64,000 bases of DNA from Aromatoleum buckelii (GTDB taxonomy: Bacteria; Pseudomonadota; Gammaproteobacteria; Burkholderiales; Rhodocyclaceae), in the NCBI RefSeq assembly GCF_012910785.2, contig NZ_WTVH02000010.1:1550001-1614000 (forward strand), written 5' to 3'. Below, piece by piece: positions 34,728 through 45,356 of this stretch (positions within the stretch are counted from its first letter, which is position 1; every line of letters starts with the position of its first letter). The position numbers were made by a program, and so were the translations under genes. The notes beneath the pieces are model-generated. The model saw nothing but the letters and a program-made list of their open reading frames with translations. It was not told the origin of the DNA and did not search any database.

Positions 34728-35438
34728 TCAGATGTCGAAGTGGCGCTTGAACGCCGAGCGTTGGAGTTCCATCACGTCGGGCTTGCGGTAGGCATCGCGA
34801 CCGAACTCGGTCTGGTTGCGATCGGCGCCGATGTAGAACACGTGCGGCTTCGTGCCTTCCTCCGGACGCAGCACCTGCGTGGCATTGGTCGCGACCAGAT
34901 AGGAAACCTCGCTGTTTGGATCATTGAGGTCGCCGAAGACACGCGATCGGCCGATGCAGGTCTGCACGCAAGCCGGCACCAGGTTCTGCGTGACGCGGTG
35001 GAAGCAGAAGGTGCACTTGTCGACGACATTCGTGATCGGCGTGTAGGTGCGGTGCGAAGGCAGCATGAAGCGCGCGTTGTACGGGCAGGCCGCCATGCAG
35101 CTGCGGCAACCGATGCAACGCTCGTAGCGCTGCAGCACGAAGCCCCCGTCCTCGACCTTGTAGGTGGCTTCGACGGGGCAGTTGCGCACGCACGGGGGAT
35201 CGTCGCAGTGATTGCACAGTCGCGGCAGGAACTGCTTTTTTACGTTGGGATACTTGCCGACGACCTTGTACGGCACCCAGGTGCGATTGACTCCGAGCGG
35301 TGTGTCGTACTCCGCCTTGCACGCCACCTGGCAGGCCATGCAGCCGATGCAGCGACGGGTATCGACCACCATCGCAAATCGACGCTTGCCCGGCGCCTCC
35401 CTGGTCTCGATGGGCGAGACCCTGAGTTCTTCACTCAT
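34728..35438 (-). CDS. Four-cluster 4Fe-4S electron transfer subunit
   Basis: 236 residues of the DmsB/PsrB/TtrB type. Four cluster motifs with 16 Cys are visible: CIGCMACQVAC, CNHC-x4-CVRNC, CIGCRSCMAAC and CTFC ... CVQTC. It passes electrons between the NrfD anchor and the molybdenum subunit. There is no leader, so it probably leaves the cell together with the twin-arginine subunit. It is the first gene of the minus-strand operon, downstream of a sigma54-type promoter. Confidence 0.9.
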   Translation of the reverse strand: MSEELRVSPIETREAPGKRRFAMVVDTRRCIGCMACQVACKAEYDTPLGVNRTWVPYKVVGKYPNVKKQFLPRLCNHCDDPPCVRNCPVEATYKVEDGGFVLQRYERCIGCRSCMAACPYNARFMLPSHRTYTPITNVVDKCTFCFHRVTQNLVPACVQTCIGRSRVFGDLNDPNSEVSYLVATNATQVLRPEEGTKPHVFYIGADRNQTEFGRDAYRKPDVMELQRSAFKRHFDI

Positions 35439-35548
35439 GCTTTCACCTCCGTTGAATGCCGCGGCGTGCTCCGCATTCGAGATGGCGATTCACGGCTCGC
35501 GGTCACCTTGCCGCGAGCGCATAGCGCCTCCCTTCACACCCGGACAGG

Positions 35549-35564
35549 TGCAATAACCGGGCCA
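35549..35564 (-). promoter_or_regulatory. Sigma54 promoter of the molybdoenzyme operon
   Basis: On the minus strand the sequence is TGGCCCGGTTATTGCA, matching the consensus TGGCACG-N4-TTGCW at all but one position and keeping the essential GG-N10-GC. It is about 110 bases upstream of the Fe-S subunit ATG. The adjacent divergent operon encodes a sigma54-dependent response regulator. Confidence 0.8.
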
Positions 35565-35641
35565 TGAACAGGGAAATAGGCGAAAGGTCCTGGCGGGCAA
35601 GGGATTGCGAAAACCGCAGCCCAGATACCCTCGTGACCGGC

Positions 35642-35704
35642 GTTACGAAGTCGTAACATCGCTAGCGATTGCTGCGCTGCAAGCCGTTACCGTTGCGTAA
35701 CGGC
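35642..35704. promoter_or_regulatory. Paired palindromes GTTAC-N6-GTAAC, likely activator sites
   Basis: Two inverted repeats share the same half-sites and spacer: GTTACGAAGTCGTAAC at 35642-35657, and GCCGTTAC-N6-GTAACGGC at 35683-35704. Their centres are 45 bases apart, about four helical turns. They lie roughly 80-150 bases upstream of the sigma54 promoter, the normal distance for enhancer sites of NtrC-type activators. They probably bind the response regulator encoded downstream. Confidence 0.7.
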
Positions 35705-35758
35705 GCCCTCTCGCACCTCTGCTGACAGGACGCAGGTTCGGCGCCTATCATCCTCGGC

Positions 35759-36631
35759 ATGGACAGGGACGTTGCCCTTCTTGAAGCCTGCGGCCGGCGC
35801 GCATTCCTGCGCGGCGTCGGGGCTTTGGCAGCACTGACGGTGCTGCCTTCCCATGCCGCAGACATCCCGGTGCGCATCGGCCTGACACCGGTCTTTCTCG
35901 ACGACCAGATGGGTTTCCTGAGCCAGTGGAGACGCTGGCTGGAGGTGAAGCTCGGGCGCACCGTCGTGTTTGTCCAGCGCGGCAGCTATCGCGAAATCAT
36001 GGATCTGCTCCGCGCGGGCAAGCTCGATTTTGCCTGGGTGTGCGGTTATCCCTATGTGCGCCACCGCCAGGAACTGAAGCTGGTGGCTGTGCCGCTGTGG
36101 CGGGGTGAGCCGTGCTACCAGTCCTACTTCATCGTGCCGGCCGACGACCCCCGAACGGGGACGCTCGCCGAGCTGCGCGGCAAGGTATTCGCCTACTCCG
36201 ATCCCGACTCGAATTCCGGCTATCTCTACCCCCGCTACCTGCTCACCACGCAAGGTGAGAATCCCGACAACTTCTTCTCGCGCAGTTTCTTCACTTGGGC
36301 GCACCGCAAGGTGGTCGAGGCAGTCGGCATTGCGCTGGCCGACGGCGGGGCGGTCGACGGCTATGTCTGGGAGACGCTCGCCGAATTGCACCCGGACCTT
36401 ACCCGGGCCACGCGAGTGATCGAGCGCTCGCCGCCGCTCGCTTACCCGCCTTTCGTCGCCCGGTCGGATATTCCGGCAGTCGAACTGGCAGGCTTTCGTG
36501 GCGTTCTGCTCGACATGGCGGCGGACCCCGAAGGCATGGACCTGCTCCTGCGTCTGGACGGCTTCATCCCGGGCAAATCGGAGCTGTTCGACGAAATTGC
36601 ACGCATGGCCGCGCGCGTGAGAAATCCATGA
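35759..36631 (+). CDS. PhnD-like periplasmic binding protein, sensor component
   Basis: 290 residues. An N-terminal RRAFLRGVGALAALTVL region with an AHAAD-like cleavage site suggests export, possibly by the Tat route. The body follows the phosphonate/oxyanion binding fold (IGLTPVFLDDQMGFLSQWRRWLE, YREIMDLLRAGKLDFAWVCGYPYV, GTLAELRGKVFAYSDPDSNSGY). It overlaps the histidine kinase by four bases and has no transporter genes, so it is likely a ligand sensor. The same domain is fused to the kinase in tetrathionate sensor TtrS and separate as ArxX in arsenite-oxidase clusters. Confidence 0.8.
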   Translation: MDRDVALLEACGRRAFLRGVGALAALTVLPSHAADIPVRIGLTPVFLDDQMGFLSQWRRWLEVKLGRTVVFVQRGSYREIMDLLRAGKLDFAWVCGYPYVRHRQELKLVAVPLWRGEPCYQSYFIVPADDPRTGTLAELRGKVFAYSDPDSNSGYLYPRYLLTTQGENPDNFFSRSFFTWAHRKVVEAVGIALADGGAVDGYVWETLAELHPDLTRATRVIERSPPLAYPPFVARSDIPAVELAGFRGVLLDMAADPEGMDLLLRLDGFIPGKSELFDEIARMAARVRNP

Positions 36632-38059
36632 GGACGCTCGCCGATCTGTCACTGCGCTGGAAGATTCCGCTGCGCGTCGTGGCGGCAGTCCTGGGCACGG
36701 CGCTCGCGGTCACGGTCGCACTGGTCGCCCGCGACTACGACATCGTGCGCCAGAACCTCGAAGGCCACGCGCGCAGCATGGGACGAGTGCTGGCGCATAC
36801 GCTCGTCATGCCTGTGCTGCATGACGACATCTGGCGTGCCTACGAGATCCTGCAGTCGGCTCATGAGCCCAACCCCGCCGCACCGGAACTGCAGGCGCTG
36901 GTCGTGCTGGTGACGGATGCGGATTACCGCGTCTTCGTATCGACCCGGCCGCGCGCGTTTCCCATCGGCACCAGCGCCGCTGCGCCAGGGGGCGCCTACG
37001 GCTTGTTGCGCGCTGAACTCTCGCGCGGCAGCCCCGCCGATCAGCGCATCCTCGAGCCTGGCGACAGCCCGCTGTTCTTCATCATGACACCGCTGATCGC
37101 CGACGGCATCGCACTCGGCCATGTCATCCTCGCCTACGCCAGGCCGGCGCTGCTTCCCCGTTTCCTCGGCCAGGTCGGACGGGCAGCCTGGGTCACCCTG
37201 GTGGTGCTTCTCATCCTCCTCCCCGTGTCCTGGGTGTGGGCCCGCCGCACCGCCCAGCCCCTGCTGCGCTTGGCCGGAGCGATGAAGCAGATCCCGCTCG
37301 AGCTCGAGGCGGCCCGGCTCGCGGACCTTCCGCGCAGCGACGACGAAATCGGCCAGCTTGGAGAAGCCTTTCGCCGCATGGTGGCCGAGATGCAGGTCAA
37401 ACCGGAGATGGAGCGACAGATGCTCAGCTCGGAGCGGCTCGCCGCGATCGGTCGACTGACCGCCGGCATCGCACACGAGATCAACAATCCCCTCACCGGC
37501 ATGCTCACGGCGATCAACACTTTCCAGCGCCACGGGGGGGATCCGCAGCGCACCGAGCGCACGCTATCGCTGCTGCAGCGCGGGCTGACGCAGATCCGCA
37601 ACACCGTCAGCGCGCTGCTGGTGGAAGCGAAAGTCGAAGACCGCTTTTTCGCCCCCGAGGATATCGACGACCTGGTGATTCTGGTCGAAGCCGAAGCCCA
37701 TGCGCAGGCCGTGCGCATCGTCGTCGACGGGCGCATTGCCGAACCAGTTCCGCTCCCGGCGACCCTGCTGCGGCAGATCGTGCTCAATCTGCTGCTCAAC
37801 GCGGTGGCGGCGGGCGAAGGCGGCACGGTGCGCCTCAACGCATACACTTCGCCGCAACAGCTGATGCTCGCCGTCTTCAACGATGGCGCGCATATCGAGC
37901 AGCGGGACATGGCCTACCTGTTCGAGCCCTTCGCGACCGGGCGAGAGACCGGACACGGTCTGGGGCTGTGGATCGTGTACCAGATCACCCGACAGCTCAA
38001 CGGCGAGATCGCGGTCGAAAGCGAGCCCGGCGCCACGACTTTCACCATCGAGATTCCCT

Positions 38060-38073
<14 letters not shown>
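36628..38073 (+). CDS. Sensor histidine kinase
   Basis: 481 residues. A first membrane helix (about residues 15-33), a periplasmic domain of about 150 residues and a second helix (about 195-214) precede HAMP. The phosphoacceptor is H283 in AGIAHEINNPLTG, followed by N-box LNLLLNAVAAG and G-box GHGLGLWI. It probably reads the state of the PhnD-like protein encoded just before it and phosphorylates the regulator encoded just after it, with which it overlaps by 14 bases. Confidence 0.9.
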
Positions 38074-39412
<1,339 letters not shown>

Positions 39413-39414
39413 AA

Positions 39415-39624
39415 TCAGTCGCCCCCCCTTTCCTGCTCTACCTCCGCCAGCATGGCGGCAAGCGAATGCAGGCCTTCCGACTCTGCCGCCTCAGAAATTT
39501 CCTCAAGGGATGCTTTCGCATGGATCAGTTGGGCGGTCCTGCAATCAGGCGGCAATTGCGGCCGAAACTCCTGCAGGCGTGACGCGACCATCGCTGAGTA
39601 AGCGCGGCCCCTAATCCTGGGCAA
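39415..39624 (-). CDS. Possible small hypothetical protein
   Basis: 69 residues, mostly helical and acidic at the C-terminus (HAKASLEEISEAAESEGLHS). It is antiparallel to, and ends within three bases of, the response regulator stop. No family was recognised. Its composition is more protein-like than typical shadow frames, but there is no other support. Confidence 0.3.
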   Translation of the reverse strand: MPRIRGRAYSAMVASRLQEFRPQLPPDCRTAQLIHAKASLEEISEAAESEGLHSLAAMLAEVEQERGGD

Positions 39625-39808
39625 GGCTTTCCTCGCACGCTTTGAGTCAGCGATTGCGGGTTAGCGTCGACGAAGCCGCAGGTGTGAGCGAGAGCAGCGC
39701 CCGTGATCCGCGCCCTGCAGGACGGCGGTTTGCACGCGCTGTCGGAATCCTTTACATCCCCCACCTCGACATCCTCATAAGCTCTTGATCTTGCTTGACG
39801 CCGCCCTT
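39625..39808. other. Upstream region of the multicopper oxidase
   Basis: No gene is seen. The GTTAC-N6-GTAAC palindrome of the divergent molybdoenzyme promoter was looked for and not found, so any enhancer here is different. A sigma54-type promoter follows directly. Confidence 0.5.
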
Positions 39809-39824
39809 TGGCTCTGTTCTTGCA
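39809..39824 (+). promoter_or_regulatory. Sigma54 promoter of the multicopper oxidase
   Basis: TGGCTCTGTTCTTGCA matches TGGCACG-N4-TTGCW, with GG-N10-GC intact and two mismatches in the less conserved positions. It lies 52 bases before the ATG. A GGAGG ribosome-binding site is also present just before the start. Confidence 0.75.
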
Positions 39825-39875
39825 GCATGTAATTTTCCCTGAGCAGTCTTCGCCGGCAGCAGCCAAGGAGGGGCC

Positions 39876-41825
39876 ATGATCACCCGACGGTTGTTCCTGA
39901 AAGCGACTGTATGGATGGGTGCCCTGCTGCTGCCATGGAAATGGGGCAGCCGGCATGCATCTGCCGCCCCTATTCCCGGCGGCACCCTCGATCCGACGAC
40001 GATCTCCAAGTACCGGATGCCGCTGGTCATCCCGCCGGCGATGCCGCAGACCCCGCCGCCCACGCCTACGGTCGACGTCGACTACTACGAAATCGCCGTC
40101 CGCCAGTTCCAGCAGCAGATCCTGCCGAGGGGCATGCCGATGACGACGGTGTGGAGCTACGGCTCCGTCAACCATTCCGACACGTTCCACTACCCCGCCT
40201 TCACGATCGAGGCCCGGTACGGTGCGCCGGTTCGGGTGAAGTGGATCAACGGCCTGGTGGACGAGCACGGCCGGTACCTGCAGCACCTGCTACCAGTCGA
40301 TGCGAGCCTGCACTGGGCGAATCCTGCCGGGGGCCCTACGGGGCGCGATGCGCATCCGGTCGTCGACGCGACACCCGGACCCTACACCGGCCCGGTTCCC
40401 ATCGTCACTCATCTCCACGGCGGGCACACCCATGACGACAGCGACGGATTCCCGGAGGCGTGGTATCTACCGCACGCGAGCAACATTCCCGGCGGTTTCG
40501 CCCGCTTCGGCTCCGAATACCAGCGGTTCCGCGCGAAGGCCCAAGCGCGCATGGGACAGGCATGGACGACCGGCTCGGCGGTATTCGAGTACGAGAACGA
40601 CCAGGATGCGGCGACGCTGTGGTACCACGACCACACGCTCGGCATGACCCGGCTCAACGTCTATGCGGGACCGGCGGGCTTCTATCTGATCCGCGGCGGC
40701 GACCGCGACGTGCCGGACGCCGTGCTCCCCGGACCGGCCGCCGGTATGGGCGCCGATCCCTTCGGACGGCATTACGAGATTCCTCTCGCGATCCAGGACC
40801 GCTCGTTCAACGCCGACGGCTCGCTGTTCTACCCGGACAGCCGCACGTTTTTCGACGGCTACGAGGGGCCGTACTTCCCTCACACCGAGGTGCCGCCGAT
40901 CTGGAACCCGGAATTCTTCGGCAACACCATCGTCGTCAATGGCCGCACCTGGCCCTACCTGGAAGTCGAGCCGCGCCGATATCGCTTCCGGCTTCTGAAC
41001 GGCTGCAACTCGCGTTTCCTCATCCTCGAGTTCGACGACCCCGCTCTCGCCTTCTGGCAGATCGGCGGGGACGGCGGCTTCCTGCCTGCCGCAGTGCAAC
41101 TCCGCCGCTTGCTGCTGGCGCCCGCCGAGCGGGCCGACGTGATCGTCGACTTCACGGGGCGGACGGTCGGCGTAGAGATCACCTTGCGGAACCTCGGGCC
41201 GGACGAGCCGTTCGGCGGCGGCGTGCCGGACGACGACTTCGCGGCCGCCGATGCTGGCACCACCGGCCAAGTGATGCAGTTCCGGATCGTTCCCCTCACC
41301 GCTGCGGATCCGAGCACGCCGCCCGCCGAACTCCTGCTGCCGGCGTTGAGGCCGCTCGGACTGGCAACTTTCACGCGGAAGGTGGCGCTGAACGAGAAGA
41401 CGGCCGGATCGCCGGATTTCGACGGACCCGTCGAGGCGAAGCTCGGGATCATCGACGAGAACGGCGTGAACATCCCCCTCGACTGGCAGAACGAGGTCAC
41501 CGAGAACCCCGCGCTCGAGTCGATCGAGACCTGGGAGATCCACAACTTCACCGAGGACGCGCACCCGATCCATATCCACGAAGTGCAGTTCGAGGTGGTC
41601 GATCGGCAGCCGTTCGACGGCGCCCCGTACGGGCCGGAGCCCGGCGAGACTGGCCCCAAGGACACGGTCATCGCCTATCCGGGCGAGATCACCCGGGTGA
41701 AGGCGTTGTTCGATCGTCCGGGGCTATACGTCTGGCACTGCCACATCGTCGAGCACGAGGACAACGAGATGATGCGGCGGTACGTCATCGGGCCGATGAG
41801 CGCGGGCGATGCCGGTCACCGCTAG
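39876..41825 (+). CDS. Exported multicopper oxidase
   Basis: 649 residues with a twin-arginine leader (MITRRLFLKATVWMGALLL). All copper-binding motifs are present: HLHGGH near residue 173, WYHDH near 250, HPIHIH near 566 and the type 1 site HCHIVEHEDNEMM near 622. It resembles bilirubin-oxidase/CotA-type laccases. Such enzymes oxidise phenols or metal ions (Cu(I), Mn(II)) with oxygen. Its position beside the regulatory trio and a sigma54-type promoter suggest shared control with the molybdoenzyme, which would be unexpected for an oxygen-using enzyme. Substrate cannot be given. Confidence 0.88.
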   Translation: MITRRLFLKATVWMGALLLPWKWGSRHASAAPIPGGTLDPTTISKYRMPLVIPPAMPQTPPPTPTVDVDYYEIAVRQFQQQILPRGMPMTTVWSYGSVNHSDTFHYPAFTIEARYGAPVRVKWINGLVDEHGRYLQHLLPVDASLHWANPAGGPTGRDAHPVVDATPGPYTGPVPIVTHLHGGHTHDDSDGFPEAWYLPHASNIPGGFARFGSEYQRFRAKAQARMGQAWTTGSAVFEYENDQDAATLWYHDHTLGMTRLNVYAGPAGFYLIRGGDRDVPDAVLPGPAAGMGADPFGRHYEIPLAIQDRSFNADGSLFYPDSRTFFDGYEGPYFPHTEVPPIWNPEFFGNTIVVNGRTWPYLEVEPRRYRFRLLNGCNSRFLILEFDDPALAFWQIGGDGGFLPAAVQLRRLLLAPAERADVIVDFTGRTVGVEITLRNLGPDEPFGGGVPDDDFAAADAGTTGQVMQFRIVPLTAADPSTPPAELLLPALRPLGLATFTRKVALNEKTAGSPDFDGPVEAKLGIIDENGVNIPLDWQNEVTENPALESIETWEIHNFTEDAHPIHIHEVQFEVVDRQPFDGAPYGPEPGETGPKDTVIAYPGEITRVKALFDRPGLYVWHCHIVEHEDNEMMRRYVIGPMSAGDAGHR

Positions 41826-41912
41826 CCGACAGCTTCGCCGCTGACCGGGAGTTGCCGGCGGTCCTCTCGGTCGAGCGCGCTAGCATGCAGTAAAACGCGT
41901 CCAAGTCTTGAA

Positions 41913-42722
41913 TCAACTGTGCCCCATCCATGCCCGTAGGCGGTCGCTCAGCGCGTCGACGGCGAGCACCAGCACGAACATCGCGATCAGCACCGTGGCT
42001 GCCTGTGCCTGCTGGAAGATCGACAGGTGGAAGTACAGCATCTGCCCGAGGCCACCGGCGCCGACGAAGCCCAGCACTGCGGCCATGCGGATATTCATCT
42101 CCAGTCGGTAGAGCCCGTACGCCACGGATTGGGCCCACACCAGCGGCAGGGTTCCATAGAGGAAGGCCGGCACTCCGCCGCTGCCGGTTTCCAGAAGGCT
42201 TTGCTCGGGCTGCGGCGGGGCGTTCTCGATCGCTTCGGCGAACAGCCGGCCGAGCACGCCCGTGGTGTGCAGCGCCAGCGCCAGCACCCCGGCAAACGGG
42301 CCGAGCCCGGCGGCCAGCACCATCAGCGTCGCCCACACCAGTTCGGGCACGCTGCGCAACAGGTTGAGCAGGAAACGCGACAGGCGTTCGGCCGCGGCGC
42401 CGTGGCGCCCTGCCGCCGGCAGCGCGAGCAGCAACCCGGCGGCCGCGGCGAGCAGCGTACCGATCATCGCCACCGCGAACGTCTGCAAGGCTCCGTAGGC
42501 GGTCTTGCGCAGGAAGTCGGGTTCGAGATCGGGCGGGAAGAACGACGCTGCGAAGCGCGCCATGTCAGCCCCTGCGCCGACCGAGAAGAGCGTTCCGAAG
42601 TCGATTCCGAGATAGACAAAGCTCCCCGCTACCGCGGCGGCGACCAGCGCGCAGGTCAGCACGCAACTCAGACAGAAGTCGGCCGCGCCTCGCGGGGCGC
42701 AGGGCTCGCGGGTCTCGTTCAT
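41913..42722 (-). CDS. PhnE-type ABC permease 2 (putative selenium oxyanion uptake)
   Basis: 269 residues, about six membrane helices, with an EAA-like loop near the C-terminus (GFVGAGGLGQMLYFHLSIFQQ). It pairs with the preceding PhnE-like permease, overlapping it by four bases, as the last gene of the operon. The PhnCDE family imports phosphonate, phosphite or similar oxyanions. No C-P lyase or phosphite dehydrogenase gene is present. Linkage to SenB/SenA-like genes suggests selenate or selenite as substrate. Confidence 0.75.
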   Translation of the reverse strand: MNETREPCAPRGAADFCLSCVLTCALVAAAVAGSFVYLGIDFGTLFSVGAGADMARFAASFFPPDLEPDFLRKTAYGALQTFAVAMIGTLLAAAAGLLLALPAAGRHGAAAERLSRFLLNLLRSVPELVWATLMVLAAGLGPFAGVLALALHTTGVLGRLFAEAIENAPPQPEQSLLETGSGGVPAFLYGTLPLVWAQSVAYGLYRLEMNIRMAAVLGFVGAGGLGQMLYFHLSIFQQAQAATVLIAMFVLVLAVDALSDRLRAWMGHS

Positions 42723-43561
42723 GCGAGCGCCCTGCGCAGGGTCGCGCTCAGTGAGTCGGCGAACAACACCAGCACGAGGAAGACGAAGAGAATCGTCGCC
42801 GCTTCACCGCCGTTGAGCATCTTCATCGACTGGTCCATCAATTGTCCGAGCCCGCCCGCACCGACAAAACCCATGATCACCGAGGCGCGCACCGCGCATT
42901 CCCAGCGATAGACCGTGTACGAGGTCAGCTCCTGCGCGGCGTTGGGCAGCAGCCCGTAAGCGAGGGCGGCGAAGCGCCCGCCGCCGGCTTCGAGGATCGC
43001 GCGCGCGGGGCGCGTGTCGATCGATTCGAGGATCTCGGTGTAGACCTTGCCGAGCATTCCGCCGTAGGTGATCGCGAGCGCCAGCACGCCGGCCGCAGGG
43101 CCGAGGCCGAGCACGCGCACGAACATCAGCGCCCAGACGATCTCCGGAATTGCGCGCAGGAAAGTCAGTAGCGCTCGTCCTGCGGCGCGCGCCATCCTGT
43201 CGCCCAGGCGCCCCGGCCCCGGGCCGATCTTCGACACCGCCAGCGCGCGCGTGCTCAGGATCGAGAGGGGCACCGCCAGCAGCAGCGCGAGCGCGATGCC
43301 GGCGGTGGCGATCGCCATCGTTTCCAGCGTCGCATCGAGGAGGTAACCGAGAAACTCGGTCGAGGTGGCCGGCGGCAGAAAGCCGCCGAGAAAGCTGCCC
43401 ATGACCCGCAGATTGCCGGCGTCGAACAACGCCCAGGGGCGGAACTCGGCCAGCACCAGCAGCGGCCACAGCAGCACCAGCGCCACGAGCGTCCAGCCCA
43501 GCCGCGCACGGGTGTCCGGGTCGCGATGGGGCGGCGAGAGCGCTTGGGTCGATGCGCTCAT
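42719..43561 (-). CDS. PhnE-type ABC permease 1 (putative selenium oxyanion uptake)
   Basis: 280 residues. A first helix near residues 25-40 and five more follow, with the loop GFVGAGGLGQLMDQSMKML contacting the ATPase. It is similar to the second permease (shared FVGAGGLGQ segment) and was probably duplicated. The start ATG lies two bases after the ATPase stop; a longer frame running through the ATPase gene is rejected. Confidence 0.75.
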   Translation of the reverse strand: MSASTQALSPPHRDPDTRARLGWTLVALVLLWPLLVLAEFRPWALFDAGNLRVMGSFLGGFLPPATSTEFLGYLLDATLETMAIATAGIALALLLAVPLSILSTRALAVSKIGPGPGRLGDRMARAAGRALLTFLRAIPEIVWALMFVRVLGLGPAAGVLALAITYGGMLGKVYTEILESIDTRPARAILEAGGGRFAALAYGLLPNAAQELTSYTVYRWECAVRASVIMGFVGAGGLGQLMDQSMKMLNGGEAATILFVFLVLVLFADSLSATLRRALA

Positions 43562-43563
43562 GT

Positions 43564-44406
43564 TCAGCGTCCGCGGGAGGTGTCGAGGCGAATGACCTTC
43601 GCGTCCGCCTCGGGATCGGTCGTCGCGCCGGCCGCGGCGTCCCGGGCTTGCACCGGCAGCATGGCGCCCTCGGCGGCATAGAGTTCGTGCAGCATCGAAT
43701 CCGTGAGGCGGGCGGTTGGCAGGTCGAACACCACTTCGCCGCCGCGCAGGCCGATGATGCGCGGAAACCACTTGAGCGCCAGGTCGACCGCGTGCAACGA
43801 CGCGAACAGGCTGGCGCCGCTGCGCGCCGATTCGGCGACCAGCTCGCCGAGCGCCGCATCGGCGAGCGCGGGGTCGAGCGCGGAAACCGGCTCGTCGGCG
43901 AGGATCAGGTCGGGCTGCTGATAGAGCACGCGGGCGATGCCGACGCGCTGCAACTGCCCGCCCGAGAGCCGGTCGCAGCGCTCGAACAGGCGGTCGGCGA
44001 GGTCGAAGCGCGCGAGCGCCGCGTGCGCTCCGGCGACGTCGACCGGATAGAGCAGCGACAGCAGGCCTTTCCACGCCGGCCAGCGGCCGAGCCGTCCGGC
44101 GTGGATCGCGGTGACCACGCGCAGGCGCGGCGGGATCGGCGGGCTCTGGTGGATCGTGCCGATGCGCGCCCGCAGGCGCCGCAGCGCGCCCGCCGACAAC
44201 CGCCAAGGGTTGGCGCCGAGAACGTCGAGCCGCCCTTCGGTCGGGCGCAGCGCGGTGCCGAGGAGCCGGATCAGGCTGGTCTTGCCGGCGCCCGACGGGC
44301 CGATCACCGCGACCCGCTCGCCTCGGCCTACGCGCAGCGATACGCGCTGCAGCGCGCGAAAGCCGTTGCCGTGGGTCAGCCCGGCGCTTTCCAGTTCAAA
44401 TCCCAT
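43564..44406 (-). CDS. PhnC-type ABC transporter ATPase (putative selenium oxyanion uptake)
   Basis: 280 residues. Walker [10 protein letters not shown], signature [13 protein letters not shown], Walker [14 protein letters not shown] and the switch His (SLHAVDLAL) are complete. It drives the two PhnE-like permeases with the PhnD-like binding protein encoded 19 bases upstream. Specificity cannot be derived from the ATPase; context points to selenium. Confidence 0.8.
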   Translation of the reverse strand: MGFELESAGLTHGNGFRALQRVSLRVGRGERVAVIGPSGAGKTSLIRLLGTALRPTEGRLDVLGANPWRLSAGALRRLRARIGTIHQSPPIPPRLRVVTAIHAGRLGRWPAWKGLLSLLYPVDVAGAHAALARFDLADRLFERCDRLSGGQLQRVGIARVLYQQPDLILADEPVSALDPALADAALGELVAESARSGASLFASLHAVDLALKWFPRIIGLRGGEVVFDLPTARLTDSMLHELYAAEGAMLPVQARDAAAGATTDPEADAKVIRLDTSRGR

Positions 44407-44425
44407 TCGCGCGCTCCGCGGGGGC

Positions 44426-45289
44426 TTACTTGATCAGCCCGGCACTGCGCGCCGCACGCTCGATGGCGTCGTAATTGGCGCTGGTGGTGGGCACGTATTT
44501 CGAGGCTCGCTGCAGCGTCATCAGTTCCTTGTGGACAGGATCAGACGGATCGAGCTTCAGGAACGCATCGGCGATCTTTTCGCGCAGCGCCGCGTCGAGG
44601 CCGGGGCGCACCGTCCAGTTGTAATCGTAGTAAGGCGGCGTCGTGGCGATGACCCTGACGCGGCCGGCGTTGGCGTCGCCCTTCTCGAGCAGCTTGTCCA
44701 GCACCGAGGCGCTGAGCACGCCCGCTTCGGCGCGACCGGAGGCGACGAACGCGACGGTCGCGTCGTGCGCCCCGGAGAAGGCGATGCGCGTGAAGTCCTT
44801 GTCGGGGTCGATGCCGTCCTCGAGCAGGAAGAAGCGCGGCATCAAGTGTCCCGAGGTCGACGAGGGCGAACCGAAGGCGAAAGTCTTGCCCTTCAGCTCG
44901 GAAAGCGATTTGACTGGGCTGTCGGCCGGCACGATGAACTTGCTGGTGAAGACTTCGTCTTCGACGCGCTGGACGATCGGCAGCGCCTCGCCGTGGGTGC
45001 GCAGTCTGGCCTGCACGAAAGTGAATCCGCCAAGCCAGGCGAGATCGATCTTCTTCGCCGCCAGGCCTTCGACCACGGCCGCGTAGTCGCTGACGGGGGT
45101 GAACACCACTTCGAGGCCGGTCTCCTTTTCAAGATACTCCCCGAGCGGCTTGAACTTGCGCTGCAGCTCGGTCGGCGCCTCGTCGGGAATCGCCGATACG
45201 CGCAAGACCTGCGCGTGGGCCGCGGCCGCACCGAGCATCAACGTAAACGCTAGCGCGCAGCGGGAAATCAGGTTGGATATCGGAATCAT
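44426..45289 (-). CDS. PhnD-type periplasmic binding protein (putative selenate)
   Basis: 287 residues with a signal peptide ending in AAAHAQ. It has the PhnD-like pattern [41 protein letters not shown] and [20 protein letters not shown] family of PhnD-like proteins found beside selenium genes is annotated as putative selenate-binding; this match is from memory of that annotation and was not checked. The gene follows SenB in the same direction and precedes the ATPase and permeases, giving a SenB-D-C-E-E order. It is a paralogue of the sensor protein about 9 kb away. Confidence 0.75.
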   Translation of the reverse strand: MIPISNLISRCALAFTLMLGAAAAHAQVLRVSAIPDEAPTELQRKFKPLGEYLEKETGLEVVFTPVSDYAAVVEGLAAKKIDLAWLGGFTFVQARLRTHGEALPIVQRVEDEVFTSKFIVPADSPVKSLSELKGKTFAFGSPSSTSGHLMPRFFLLEDGIDPDKDFTRIAFSGAHDATVAFVASGRAEAGVLSASVLDKLLEKGDANAGRVRVIATTPPYYDYNWTVRPGLDAALREKIADAFLKLDPSDPVHKELMTLQRASKYVPTTSANYDAIERAARSAGLIK

Positions 45290-45356
45290 CGGGTTCTCCA
45301 CTCTCCAGTGACGCTTCGCGGGCGGCACGATGCGGCACGGAGCCGCCGGGAGGGCT

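Noticed and set aside
41913-45289. Phosphonate uptake operon phnCDEE
   Set aside because: No C-P lyase, phosphonatase or phosphite dehydrogenase genes are near; the operon begins with a SenB-like gene, so selenium is the better context.
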